Shown: piece by piece, positions 27,645 to 36,906 of the stretch
Numbering within the stretch: the first letter of the stretch is position 1
Layout: each line of letters starts with the position of its first letter
Source of the DNA: CBFGTV01 sp965652145
Lineage (GTDB): Bacteria; Bacillota; Clostridia; Peptostreptococcales; Natronincolaceae
Length of the DNA: 64,000 nt
Direction of reading: 5' to 3'
Assembly: GCA_965652145.1 (NCBI GenBank)
Contig: CBFGTV010000003.1
Location: 42,901 to 106,900, forward strand
Made by a program: the position numbers and the translations under genes
Notes under the pieces: generated by a model
What the model saw: the letters and a program-made list of their open reading frames with translations, nothing else
Databases searched by the model: none
What the model was told of the DNA's origin: nothing

Positions 27645-29956
27645 CTATAGGTGCTTTACTCGATCCTTTTCCTCTTCCTTCTTGGCATCGTTAAATCGAT
27701 CGAGGGTTCCTACCAAATAGCCTGTAATTCTTCTAATTCGATCAAACTTTACCTCGCCTTCCCGGCGTCCGCATTGGGGACAAATATCTTTAATTACACC
27801 CGTATACCCGCAAACAGGGTCCCGATCGACAGGGTGATTAATAGAACATAGCCGATTCCCATTTCCTTCATGGTTCTGATGATTTTTTCAAAGGCCTCCA
27901 GATTGTTGGAAGGACTTCCATCCAGCTCAATATAGGTAATATGACCGGCATTGGTCAGCTCATGATACGGTGCTTCAAGTCTAATCTTGTCATAGGCATT
28001 AATTTTGTGATAAACCGGTACATGGAAGCTGTTGGTATAATACTCTCTGTCGGTTACCCCTGGGAGCTTACCGAAAATTTGTCTATCCATCTTGACAAAT
28101 CTTCCGGCGGTTCCCTCGGCAGGGGTAGCAATCAATGTAAAATTCATTCCATACCGTTCACTGGCCTCATCCATTCTTTTTCTCATATGACCGATAATTT
28201 CCAGACCCAGCTGCTGTGACGCCTCCGATTCACCATGGTGGGCACCCCTCAGGGCCTTCAGACATTCTGCCAAACCTATAAAGCCCAGGGTTAAGGTACC
28301 ATGCTTGATGACCTCCCGTATTTCATCCTCTGCCTTAAGCTGGTCAGAGCCCAGCCAGACTCCTTCTCCCATTAAAAAGGGAAAATTTTTCACCTTCTTG
28401 GCGGCCTGTATTTCAAACCGCTCTAAAAGTTGCTGAATCACAGAGTCAATCATTTGATCCAGCATTTCATAAAATCTGGCCTCTTCTCCCCTGCTTTTGA
28501 GGGCCAGTCTGGGAAGATTAATGGTGGTGAAGCTCAAATTCCCCCTGCCAAAGGCAATCTCGTTGTTGGGGTCATATTGATTTCCCATTACCCTGGTTCG
28601 ACAGCCCATATAGGCTACCTCGGTTTCAGGACGCCCTGCCTGATAGTATTTTAAATTAAAAGGAGCATCAATAAATGAAAAGTTAGGAAATAGCCGTTTG
28701 GCGCTTACCCGGCAGGCCAGCTGAAATAAATCGTAATTGGGCTCACCGGGATGATAGTTAATCCCCTCCTTCACACGGTAGATCTGAATGGGGAAAATGG
28801 CCGTTTCTCCATTTCCAAGGCCGGCTTCGGTGGCTAACAACAGGTTCTTTACCACTAACCTTCCTTCGGGTGATTGGTCAAGGCCATAATTGATTGAGCT
28901 GAAGGGCACCTGAGACCCGGCCCGGCTGTGCATGGTATTTAGATTATGAATAAAGGCCTCCATGGCCTGATATGTCTTTTTATCGGTTTCCTGAAGGGCA
29001 TTTTTCAGAGCAAAGGCCTGGATTTTTTCGACGATCGCTGCATCCTCAATATAACGCTTAAGCCGTTCCCTCTCATATTCCTGGTATCCGTTATTGTTGG
29101 CCATTGATGGCAACAAGCCCTTTTTCCCTTCTATTTCCTTTATTATTGTTTCCACCAGGGAATCGATATCCTTCAATGAAGTTAAAAGCTCCATTGCTTT
29201 AAATAAATTCCGCTTGTATTCCTTAATAAAGGTTTTAGTCACCCCTGGTGCCATACCATAGTCAAAGTTTGGTATACTTTGCCCTCCGTGCTGGTCATTC
29301 TGATTGGACTGGATGGCAATACAGGACAGGGCTGAATAGCTGCTGATATCGTTTGGCGTCCGTAGAGAGCCATGGCCTGTATTAAAGCCGCCCCTAAAGA
29401 GTTTATCAATATCAATTTGGCAGCAGGTGGTGGTTAGGGTTAAAAAATCAAGGTCATGAATATGGATATCCCCCTCCTTATGAAGCCTGGAATGGGCGGG
29501 GTCCAATACATACATTTCGTAAAAGTGCTTGGCACTTTCAGTACCATACTTCAGCATGGTACCCATGGCCGTGTCGCCATTGATATTGGCATTTTCCCGC
29601 TTCAGGTCATTATCCTTGGCTTCTTTAAAGGTGATTTCCTCCATTACCTTCATCAGCCTGGTATTCATTTCCCGAATTCTTGTTCTTTCAGCCCGATATA
29701 ATATGTAATTTTTTGCAATTTGCGGCGAATTATTGGCAATGAGCACCTGCTCCACAATATCTTGAATTTCTTCAACACTGGGAGCTGCCTCATGATATAG
29801 CTGTGATAACTGGTTTACCACCTTTTCCGTCAGTTCTACGGCATGGGGATAGTCATTTTGCCCCGCCGACATACTGGCTTTATAAATGGCATTGGTGATT
29901 TTTTCAATATTAAAAAATACTTCCCTTCCATCTCTTTTCCTAACTCTTGTTACCAT
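27645..29956 (-). CDS. nrdD: Anaerobic ribonucleoside-triphosphate reductase, frame broken near C-terminus
   Basis: Class III ribonucleotide reductase for deoxynucleotide synthesis without oxygen. ATG 29956 follows TTAGGAGG. An ATP cone (VTRVRKRDGREV) is followed by the catalytic barrel (ALSCIAIQSNQNDQHGGQ, YMGCRTRVMG). After about 703 codons, at 27846/27847, the frame shifts: GGC-TAT-G-TTCT stands where GGC-TAT-GGT-TCT is expected, so one G is missing. The original frame ends at 27794 with an unrelated tail. The shifted frame continues to 27645 with all that NrdD needs: SINHPVDRDPVCGY, the second zinc pair ICPQCG, and the glycyl-radical site RRITGYLVG. The intact protein would be about 770 residues. 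Sequencing error, real mutation and recoding cannot be separated here. Confidence 0.9.
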
Positions 29957-30027
29957 GGTCAACCTCCTAAATATGGATGTACAATAAATAAAACCCCTTG
30001 ATTCCAAGGAGTATCAAACCTCAACCA

Positions 30028-30076
30028 TCACAACATATGGTCATATTTATTATACCACATACTACATATAGTGCAA
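30028..30076 (-). promoter_or_regulatory. nrdDG promoter with tandem NrdR boxes
   Basis: Minus-strand TTGCAC (30076-30071) and TATAAT (30054-30049), spacer 16. Two NrdR-box-like palindromes overlap it: CACTATATGTAGT around 30073-30061 and ACCATATGTTGTGA around 30042-30029. Their CATAT cores are exactly 31 bases apart, three helical turns, which is the known arrangement of NrdR operators. NrdR would repress when dATP is high. No nrdR gene is in the window. Confidence 0.75.
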
Positions 30077-30272
30077 ATGTTTTCTGTCATCAATTTTGTG
30101 AATGAAGGAGGTGCTGGGGACCAAACCCTCAGCAAATAGCCATGTTTCTCTCTCTGTCAAACAGAAAAAGGGCCATGACCACGGTTTTAGGAAAGTAATT
30201 CCCCAGCGGCTCACACATCATCCATTTAGCAATAAAACAGCCCCTCCTATGCAGGAAGGGCATAATGTCTCG

Positions 30273-30348
30273 TGATAAACAAAAGCAATGCTTCTTTTAT
30301 CAGAAATAAAAATAACACCCCTCATCCCCGTGAGTTTTAGTATTGTTA
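30273..30348 (-). terminator. Terminator-like hairpins after cobalamin riboswitch
   Basis: Directly after the aptamer, on the minus strand, TAACA and CTCA pair with TGAG and TGTTA, followed by TTTTTATTT (to about 30303). This could be the riboswitch terminator. A second strong hairpin, TGATAAA...TTTATCA (30302-30273), follows without a T run. Confidence 0.5.
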
Positions 30349-30353
30349 CCATT

Positions 30354-30512
30354 GGCAGGTCTCCTGACTTAGCCGTAGCGAATCCTATCCCTTCCCATAC
30401 CTTGGTACAGTGGTTTTGACAGGCTTCTAGGACATTACAGTGGCGGGACCGTACCGGAATTTCACCGGGTTTCCCTTTTAAGCAATCCTCAAGGGGAATG
30501 CACCAATAGCCT
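30354..30512 (-). promoter_or_regulatory. Cobalamin (B12) riboswitch upstream of nrdDG
   Basis: The minus strand carries the conserved B12-box core segments: GGGAAACCCGGTGAAATTCCGG, split here as GGGAAACCCGGTG and AAATTCCGG, then ACGGTCCCGCCACTGTAA, and finally AAGTCAGGAGACCTGCC. No cobalamin biosynthesis or transport gene follows; the next gene is nrdD, 400 bases downstream. B12 elements are known before B12-independent ribonucleotide reductases in organisms that also have the B12-dependent class II enzyme. Repression of nrdDG when cobalamin is plentiful is inferred. Confidence 0.93.
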
Positions 30513-30526
30513 TTTTAATTTACCAA

Positions 30527-30555
30527 ATTATATCATGCCCATCAATTGAAGTCAA
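30527..30555 (-). promoter_or_regulatory. Promoter of the cobalamin riboswitch transcript
   Basis: TTGACT (30555-30550) and TATAAT (30532-30527) with a 17-base spacer. The -35 box overlaps the stop codon of the lysR-type gene. The predicted start is near 30520, directly before the aptamer. Confidence 0.75.
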
Positions 30556-31466
30556 GGGATTTGCATCCCGCTGGAGTCCCCTTCCAGCCGTTCCATAAAA
30601 AACAAATAATACGGTTCCGCCTCCTGCTCCATCAAGGGATTTTTTAAAGTAATGAAGTTAAACTCCCTTTCTATCACAAAGTCCTTCAGGTGAATTTCTG
30701 CCACCTCTCCCCTGTTAATCTCCTCCAGGGCAGCATCCCGATACATAAAGCTTAAGCCTGTTCCCGACTTTACCAAATTTTTTATCACGTTGACATTACC
30801 AATTTCAACAACCTTTTGGAAATTATCCAGGGTATAATTTTTATCATAAAGGCCCCTCTCCAGTATGGCCCGAGAACCCGACCCCTTTTCTCTGATAATA
30901 ATGGTCTCATTTTTTAAATCCTCCAAAAATACAGCCTGATTCTTCATAGGATGGTTTAAGGGGGCAATTAAAGTGAAGGGGGCCCGTTTATACAGCCGGG
31001 TTGAATAATCGGCCTTATTAAAAAGCCCCTCCACCAGGGCAAAGCTGATTTTCCCCTCTGCAAGCATTTTTAGTACCCTTTCGGTATTATAAACATACAT
31101 TGTGATATCGTATTGGGCAAATTGTTTAATAAAATCCCCCAGGATCGGGGCCAGGGTAAATTCACCTATGGTCAGGGTGGCGGCAAAGGCCAATGCTTTT
31201 CCTTCACCAGCCTCCTCCTTTAATTTCCGAGCCAAAACCTGCTCATTGATCCTTGAATTTTGAGCATATTGGTAAAAAATCTCTCCAGCCCTGGTGAGCC
31301 TCAGCTCCTTATTGATGTACTGAAGCAGCTTTAAGCCATATTGCCTTTCCAGGGCCTTGATGTGCTGCGTAACAGCCGGTTGGGTTAGGCAGAGTTCCTC
31401 AGCGGCCTTTGTGTAGCTTTTATGCTTCCATAGGGTTAGAAATGAAACCACCTTAATATCCAGCAT
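30552..31466 (-). CDS. LysR-family transcriptional regulator
   Basis: 304-residue LysR regulator with the N-terminal helix-turn-helix (TAAEELCLTQPAVTQHIKALERQYGLKLL, residues about 20-48, in parts) and a periplasmic-binding-like effector domain. It is transcribed divergently from a YeiH-family gene across a 109-base AT-rich spacer, the classic LysR/target arrangement; E. coli YeiE/YeiH is the analogous pair. YeiE-type regulators respond to sulfite, but the ligand here is unknown. Confidence 0.92.
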   Translation of the reverse strand: MLDIKVVSFLTLWKHKSYTKAAEELCLTQPAVTQHIKALERQYGLKLLQYINKELRLTRAGEIFYQYAQNSRINEQVLARKLKEEAGEGKALAFAATLTIGEFTLAPILGDFIKQFAQYDITMYVYNTERVLKMLAEGKISFALVEGLFNKADYSTRLYKRAPFTLIAPLNHPMKNQAVFLEDLKNETIIIREKGSGSRAILERGLYDKNYTLDNFQKVVEIGNVNVIKNLVKSGTGLSFMYRDAALEEINRGEVAEIHLKDFVIEREFNFITLKNPLMEQEAEPYYLFFMERLEGDSSGMQIP

Positions 31467-31575
31467 TTAATCACCTTTTATTAATTTTTATTATAATCAT
31501 ATAAGTAATTATAATTAGATTTTATAACTATTCAATGATAAAATCAAGGGGGACTGACAGAAAGGAGTTGATTAT

Positions 31576-32610
31576 ATGACCTTCATTCGAGAATATACCT
31601 TCGGAATTCTCTCTACAGCCATTCTGGCCCTGGCAGCGGTCCATGGCAGCGGATTCATCCCCAACCACCTAATTGGGGCGGGGGTTTTGGCACTCTTGAT
31701 TGGTATGCTACTGAATCCCCTTGTGGCGGGTCGTCAATTATTTGAAAAAGGAATTAATTTTACATCAAAGAAGATTTTACGCCTGGCCATTATTTTAATG
31801 GGCGCCACCCTTAGCTTTGCCCAGGTGGTGGAGGTTGGCAAGTTTTCCCTCTTTGTAATGGTCTTTACACTGCTATGTGCCTTTGGGGGCGGTTATTTAT
31901 TCGGCCGGCTTTTTAAAATGGACTGGCGGCTGTCAAGCTTGATTTCGGCAGGAACGGGAATTTGCGGGGGATCTGCCATTGCGGCCCTGGCCCCGGTGAT
32001 TGACGCTGAAGATAGCTATATTGCCTATGCCATTTCGGCCACCTTTATTTTTGATATCATCATGGTGGTTCTTTTCCCTATTATGGGCAGCTATTTTCAA
32101 ATGAGTGATCTGGGCTTCGGGCTTTGGACGGGAACCGCTGTGAATGATACCTCCTCTGTGGTGGCGGCCGGCTATGCCTTTTCTGACATTGCAGGGAGCT
32201 ATGCTGTCATCGTCAAGCTGACAAGAACCCTGTCGATCATCCCTGTGGTACTGATTTTTTCTTATATCAACCAACGCCTAAAGACCAAGTCAGAGGGCCA
32301 AGTGACTCCGGCGGACAAAAGCCCGGCAGGGGAAAGGGTGAATCTTCAAAGGATCTTCCCCTGGTTTATTCTTCTTTTTCTTGCTGCGGTAGCCTTCAAG
32401 AGTACAGGACTGATTTCGCCAGATCTAAGCCTTAGGGTTTCGGGCATCAGTAAATTTTTCATGGTGATGGCCCTGGGGGCAATCGGTTTAAAAACCAATT
32501 TTAAAAGCCTCAGCAAATCAGGCTTCGCCCCGATGGTTCATGGATTTATTATTTCGTCCCTGGTTGTAATTGTCTCATTTTTAGTTCAGGGTATGATTGG
32601 TCAAATCTAA
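31576..32610 (+). CDS. yeiH: YeiH-family putative sulfate/sulfite-type exporter
   Basis: 344-residue membrane protein of the UPF0324 family, with about ten helices. Recognisable segments are IGMLLNPL near residue 41, LRLAIILMGATLSFAQV near 68-85, ISAGTGICGGSAIAALAPVI near 120-139 and GTAVNDTSSVVAAGYAFS near 188-205. Members are annotated as putative sulfate exporters and some are tied to sulfite or taurine metabolism; transport substrate is not proven. RBS AAAGGAG. Divergent LysR gene is the probable regulator. Confidence 0.9.
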   Translation: MTFIREYTFGILSTAILALAAVHGSGFIPNHLIGAGVLALLIGMLLNPLVAGRQLFEKGINFTSKKILRLAIILMGATLSFAQVVEVGKFSLFVMVFTLLCAFGGGYLFGRLFKMDWRLSSLISAGTGICGGSAIAALAPVIDAEDSYIAYAISATFIFDIIMVVLFPIMGSYFQMSDLGFGLWTGTAVNDTSSVVAAGYAFSDIAGSYAVIVKLTRTLSIIPVVLIFSYINQRLKTKSEGQVTPADKSPAGERVNLQRIFPWFILLFLAAVAFKSTGLISPDLSLRVSGISKFFMVMALGAIGLKTNFKSLSKSGFAPMVHGFIISSLVVIVSFLVQGMIGQI

Positions 32611-32614
32611 AAGA

Positions 32615-32657
32615 CAAAGGACCATAGAGAAAATATATATCTCTCTATGGTCCTTTT
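32615..32657. terminator. Bidirectional terminator
   Basis: AAAGGACCATAGAGA pairs with TCTCTATGGTCCTTTT, closing both the yeiH unit on the plus strand and the ABC operon on the minus strand. Confidence 0.85.
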
Positions 32658-32665
32658 CACGGGAA

Positions 32666-34492
32666 CTAATGCTCTAACACCCTTTTTCCTTCCTCTTCAA
32701 GGAATTGATTGGTGTAAAGCCTGTAGTAGTAACCCCTTTTCTTGAGTAATTGCTGGTGGCTTCCCTCTTCAACAATTTCACCCTTTTGAATAACCAATAT
32801 ACGGTCTGCCGAGCGGATTGTGGATAGCCGGTGGGCAATAATAAAGCTGGTTCTTCCCTTTAACACCCTTTGAATGGCGTTTTGAATAATTTGTTCCGTT
32901 TCTGTGTCAATAGACGAGGTGGCTTCATCCAATACAAATATTTTAGGATTGGCCAATACTGCCCTGGCAAAGGAAATAAGCTGCTTTTGCCCTGTGGAAA
33001 GAAGACTGCCCCCTTCTCCCACCTCTGCATCATAGCCCTTATCAAGCTTCATAATAAATTCATGGGCATTGACCAGCTTGGCGGCACGAATGATTTCCAT
33101 CTCGCTGGCCTCCAGCCTGCCATAACGAATATTATCCTTTATGGTACCGCTGAAAAGATGGGGATGCTGCAGTACATAACCTAAATTGGAATGGAGCCAT
33201 AATTGAGACCTTTCCCGATAATCGATTCCATCAATTAATATTTGTCCCTGGGTAGGCTCATAGAACCGACAGGCCAGATTCACAATGGTACTCTTTCCAG
33301 ATCCGGTTTCACCTACCAGGGCAATGGTTTCACCGGCCTTGATCTTCAAATTCAATTGGTTTAAAATGGGCTCCTCCTCTTTATAATAAAAAGATACATT
33401 TTTAAACTCAATATCGCCCTTTAATTTCTCCCAGTTTTCCCTTTTGGGATTGAGCATGTCTCCGTAAATTTTCATGACATCCTTTGTATCCTTGATTTCC
33501 GGCTCTGTGTTAATCATTGATATAACCCGCTCTGCCGAAGCATGGGCTGATTGAAACTCAGCAATGACCCGGGCCAGCTCCCTTACCGGCTCGAAAAATT
33601 GAATGGTATAGGAGATAAAGGCCACCAGGGTACCATAGGAAATAGTTTCCAACATAACCCCTCTGCCCCCGATGACCAGGGCCAGGGCCGTACCAAGGGC
33701 CCCCAAAGTCAACACAATGGGTAGGTAAAGGGAAGAAAAGATGGCTGCCCGAATGGAGGCTATTCTCATTTCCCCTGTCATCCCTTGAAACTCTGCTAAA
33801 TTTTGCTTCTCCCTGACTAGTACTTTAGTGGTCTTGGCGCCGGTGATCCCTTCGTTAAATCCACCGGTGATTTTAGAGTTTATTTTTCTAACCTTTCTAT
33901 ATTCTCTCAGAATCTTTCTTTGAAAATATAGACTAATACCACCTAAAACAGGTATAACAATTAGGGTGATCAAGGCTATTTTCCAATTGAGATAAAGCAT
34001 TACTCCCATAATGGCAAGCATTTTGGTAATTCCCCATACCATATCCACAAGCCCCCAGGATATAATCTCACCTAGCCGAGTAATGTCAGAGGTCATTCTG
34101 GCCATCAGCCAACCCACTGAACGATTATCAAAATAGGAAAAGGATAGCTCCTGCAGCTTTTTAAAGCCTGCCTGACGTATGTCGTAGCATATGCCGGTTT
34201 CGATTTTCCCTGCCAAGGCAATTAACAGCCATACCATTACAGCAATCATAATTACCGCCACTCCATAGATTACAGAAAAGGTTAGTAAGCCCTCAGTCTG
34301 TTGGGGAATAATGAATTGATCAATGGCCAGCTTGGTCATGTAGGGAAGCCCTGCCTCTAATACTGCAATTAGCACCATTACAATGCCCAGGCAAATCATA
34401 TAACCTTTATAGGATTTTCCATAGGCCATTATATTTTTCCAAAGGCCCATATCAAATTTGTCTTGATAATCCTGCTCTTTTAATTCGCTCAT
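32666..34492 (-). CDS. ABC exporter half-transporter, catalytic partner (second system)
   Basis: 608-residue half-exporter: a six-helix membrane domain (residues about 30-340), then a nucleotide-binding domain with Walker A GETGSGKST, variant signature LSTGQKQL and Walker B IFVLDEAT with catalytic Glu. It overlaps the preceding gene by four bases (ATGA) and has RBS AAGGTGA. With the upstream degenerate half it forms a heterodimer of the YheI/YheH or BmrCD type. It is a different lineage from the 5.7-9.3 kb pair, being only broadly similar. Confidence 0.92.
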   Translation of the reverse strand: MSELKEQDYQDKFDMGLWKNIMAYGKSYKGYMICLGIVMVLIAVLEAGLPYMTKLAIDQFIIPQQTEGLLTFSVIYGVAVIMIAVMVWLLIALAGKIETGICYDIRQAGFKKLQELSFSYFDNRSVGWLMARMTSDITRLGEIISWGLVDMVWGITKMLAIMGVMLYLNWKIALITLIVIPVLGGISLYFQRKILREYRKVRKINSKITGGFNEGITGAKTTKVLVREKQNLAEFQGMTGEMRIASIRAAIFSSLYLPIVLTLGALGTALALVIGGRGVMLETISYGTLVAFISYTIQFFEPVRELARVIAEFQSAHASAERVISMINTEPEIKDTKDVMKIYGDMLNPKRENWEKLKGDIEFKNVSFYYKEEEPILNQLNLKIKAGETIALVGETGSGKSTIVNLACRFYEPTQGQILIDGIDYRERSQLWLHSNLGYVLQHPHLFSGTIKDNIRYGRLEASEMEIIRAAKLVNAHEFIMKLDKGYDAEVGEGGSLLSTGQKQLISFARAVLANPKIFVLDEATSSIDTETEQIIQNAIQRVLKGRTSFIIAHRLSTIRSADRILVIQKGEIVEEGSHQQLLKKRGYYYRLYTNQFLEEEGKRVLEH

Positions 34493-36327
34493 TTTGTCAC
34501 CTTCCTTAATAGGTCATGGGCGATATCGTCCAAAAATTCCTCCTCCAGTGAATTTTGAATCTCCCATATTCTTCGATACATTCCAGGCTGCTTCATTAGT
34601 TCCTCATGGTTACCGATTTGCACAATTTTTCCATTATTCAGTACAAAAATTCGGTCTGCCTCTGACAGGGTGGAAACCCGATGGGAAATAATGAAGGTGG
34701 TTGCTTTTTTCTTTCTTTCTTGAAGGGCTTTACGGATGTAGGCATCTGTTTCGGTATCAACGGCACTCAGGGAATCATCAAAAATAATGATGGGTGTATT
34801 GTTAATTAATGTTCTGGCAATGGCCACCCGTTGTTTTTGTCCCCCAGAGAGGGATACCCCCCGTTCACCCACCAGGGTTTCATAGCCCTTGTCAAATTTT
34901 TTAACCACCTCATGAAGGGCTGCAACCTTAGATACTTCATAAACTTCATGATCCTGGGCCTCTATCCTGGCCAGGCGAATATTTTCCTTTAGGCTTTTGG
35001 CAAAGAGGAAGGTTTCCTGTAATATAAGGCCTACATTTTTTCTAATCCATCCCTTATCCAGATTCCTTAATTCTATACCATCAATCTTGATAGAGCCCTG
35101 CTGATAATCATAGAGCCTCGCCAGCAAATGCATCATGGTGGTTTTGCCTGCCCCGGTGGCCCCCAGTATGGCAATGGTTTCTCCTGCCTTTACATCAAAG
35201 GATATATCTGTTAAAACCGGGTCCCCCTTTTCATAGGCAAAGGAAACCCCCGAAAAGCTGACATTCCCTATAATTTCAGGTCTTTCACCGGTTTCATCCA
35301 ATATTTCAACCGGAACCTTCATAATTTCCTCGATTCGTCCCATGGCTACGGTGGCCTTACCCATATCGGTTAAAACCCTTCCCATCTGTCTGACGGGCCA
35401 TAAAAGCATCCCTATATAGGTATTAAAAACAACCAGCGTACCCAGCGACATCCTTCCTGAAGCAGTCCAAAAAATCCCCACTAAAAGCACCAGGCCGATC
35501 TGTACAAAGCAAAGAAAATCTGAAATAGACCAATACCATGCCAGTAGCCTGATCAGCCGATAGGTTAAATCCCGGTGATTTCGGTTTTTTTCCTCAAATT
35601 TTTCCAGCTCGTGGGCCTGTTGTGCAAAGGCCCTAACAACCCTAAGGCCTGATAAATTTTCCTGTAGGCCGCTGGACATGATTCCTTCGGCCTCATCGGA
35701 TAATTGAAAGGCATTTCTGATTTTGACAAAAAAGATTACAGCAAATAAAAAAATCACCGGCACCACGGCCAGGGCAATAATGGTCATGGTTACATCGAGC
35801 CTAACCATAATGTAGCCCGCAATCAACAGCATAAATAGGGCACTGCCAATTTCAACGAATTGTGTTGCAAGAAATTTTCTGATGGTATCTACATCAGAGG
35901 TGCATCGCTGAATTAAATCGCCCGTTTCGGCTTTCACGTGGTAATCATAGGGAAGATGCTGCAGGTGATTGTAAACTTTATTTCTCATATTCTCTGCAAC
36001 TGATTCTGCCGTTACAGCCGACCATTTTCCCTTTAAATACAGAAATATTCCTCGTATGCCGGTCATCATTACAAACAACAGACCGGGAATCCAGATATGG
36101 CTTCTTAAGTATGCTACGCCCCCCAGGCTGTCTATCACCCGAAGGAGTCCATCGGGCCCGCTGATGGGCTGTTCACCGATAATGGAATCAATGGTGGTAC
36201 TAATAATTAAAGGTCCTATCAAACTAAAGAGTGTACCAAGGCCAATGCTCAAAATGGCTCCTAGATAATATAGCCTGTACCCCTTCATATACTTCCAGAT
36301 TAATTTAATATTTTTCAATGGTGTCAC
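34489..36327 (-). CDS. ABC exporter half-transporter with degenerate ATPase site (second system)
   Basis: 612-residue half-exporter. The nucleotide-binding domain has Walker A GATGAGKTT, signature LSGGQKQR and Walker B IIIFDDSL, with Asp in place of the catalytic Glu. The start is GTG 36327 (after GAAGAGG) or possibly TTG 36318, which has the better RBS AGGTGA. Upstream lie a short ORF that overlaps the start, an intrinsic terminator, an alternative hairpin and a 41-codon leader ORF. The arrangement is like B. subtilis bmrB-bmrC-bmrD, where a leader peptide senses ribosome-targeting drugs. Confidence 0.92.
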   Translation of the reverse strand: MTPLKNIKLIWKYMKGYRLYYLGAILSIGLGTLFSLIGPLIISTTIDSIIGEQPISGPDGLLRVIDSLGGVAYLRSHIWIPGLLFVMMTGIRGIFLYLKGKWSAVTAESVAENMRNKVYNHLQHLPYDYHVKAETGDLIQRCTSDVDTIRKFLATQFVEIGSALFMLLIAGYIMVRLDVTMTIIALAVVPVIFLFAVIFFVKIRNAFQLSDEAEGIMSSGLQENLSGLRVVRAFAQQAHELEKFEEKNRNHRDLTYRLIRLLAWYWSISDFLCFVQIGLVLLVGIFWTASGRMSLGTLVVFNTYIGMLLWPVRQMGRVLTDMGKATVAMGRIEEIMKVPVEILDETGERPEIIGNVSFSGVSFAYEKGDPVLTDISFDVKAGETIAILGATGAGKTTMMHLLARLYDYQQGSIKIDGIELRNLDKGWIRKNVGLILQETFLFAKSLKENIRLARIEAQDHEVYEVSKVAALHEVVKKFDKGYETLVGERGVSLSGGQKQRVAIARTLINNTPIIIFDDSLSAVDTETDAYIRKALQERKKKATTFIISHRVSTLSEADRIFVLNNGKIVQIGNHEELMKQPGMYRRIWEIQNSLEEEFLDDIAHDLLRKVTK

Positions 36328-36397
36328 CTGCCTCTTCTAGTATTGAAATTCTAAGTAGTATAAACCCTTTAACTGACAATAGCCTCATGGGTATCAT
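36305..36397 (-). CDS. 30-codon short ORF overlapping ABC gene start
   Basis: ATG 36397 is preceded by AAGGAG at good spacing and opens a frame of 30 codons (MIPMRLLSVK..., ending EAGDTIEKY) that stops 23 bases inside the ABC gene in another frame. The overlap would couple its translation to the exporter. Peptide is hydrophobic/basic with no known motif. It could be regulatory or a chance ORF; the RBS is the main support. Confidence 0.4.
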   Translation of the reverse strand: MIPMRLLSVKGFILLRISILEEAGDTIEKY

Positions 36398-36486
36398 ATT
36401 CCCTCTCCTTCCTTTCTTTTCTGCCCTAAATCTATACCCATTAATCAATAATCCCTTGCCCTACATCATAAGTGCCTGATTAGGCA

Positions 36487-36522
36487 ATAAAAAAACCCAG
36501 AGAAAGCTCATTGCTCCCTGGG
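36487..36522 (-). terminator. Intrinsic terminator between leader ORF and ABC operon
   Basis: Minus-strand CCCAGGGAGC (36522-36513) pairs with the CTTTCTCTGGG region (36506-36496), followed by seven T. It stands between a promoter-proximal small ORF and the exporter genes on the same strand, so read-through must be allowed for the exporters to be made from that promoter. Confidence 0.85.
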
Positions 36523-36552
36523 AAATGATACAATTACAAAAACAACAATAAA

Positions 36553-36578
36553 CCCAGGCAAGCGGCTCCTTACCTGGG
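36553..36578 (-). promoter_or_regulatory. Alternative hairpin of a putative attenuator
   Basis: CCCAGG (36578-36573) pairs with CCTGGG (36558-36553). The second arm could instead pair with CCCAGGG of the downstream terminator (36522-36516), which would break the terminator. A further CCCAGG copy lies inside the leader ORF (36659-36654). These competing pairings are what an attenuator needs. Confidence 0.55.
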
Positions 36579-36606
36579 TAATATACGATCCTGAGGGTAA
36601 AGATTG

Positions 36607-36732
36607 TCACTTTCCTTTATTAAAACGGATATTCAATTTTGGGCAGATTTCCCCCTGGGAAGAAATGCCTTTTGGTCCAGATATAAAAATGCCATTCAAG
36701 CTGATTCCGTTTAATAAAGTAAAAGCTAACAT
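36607..36732 (-). CDS. 41-residue putative leader peptide
   Basis: ATG 36732 follows a near-perfect TTAGGAGGTG and opens 41 codons (MLAFTLLNGISLNGIFISGP, then KGISSQGEICPKLNIRFNKGK) ending TGA 36607. No known family. A strong promoter lies 33 bases upstream and two hairpins, one a terminator, lie 29-120 bases downstream before an ABC exporter operon. The layout suggests a regulatory peptide whose translation controls exporter expression, as BmrB does for bmrCD. Alternative: an independent small membrane or signalling peptide. Confidence 0.7.
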   Translation of the reverse strand: MLAFTLLNGISLNGIFISGPKGISSQGEICPKLNIRFNKGK

Positions 36733-36764
36733 CTTTTCACCTCCTAACTAAATTTTACAGTAAG

Positions 36765-36793
36765 ATTATACCATATAAAAATGAAAAACACAA
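36765..36793 (-). promoter_or_regulatory. Promoter of the leader ORF-ABC operon
   Basis: TTGTGT (36793-36788), 17-base spacer, TATAAT (36770-36765). Confidence 0.7.
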
Positions 36794-36906
36794 AGAGTTT
36801 TTTTACAACAATTTTAGTTTCTTGCAATCTTTTTCTATGTGACTTATGATTATTGTAGACTGCTTTTGGTAATAAAAAAATAATAATGCATATAAGGAGG
36901 GCTTCC

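Noticed and set aside
27651..27851. Plus-strand 66-codon ORF
   Set aside because: It is antisense to the frameshifted 3' end of nrdD and has no RBS.
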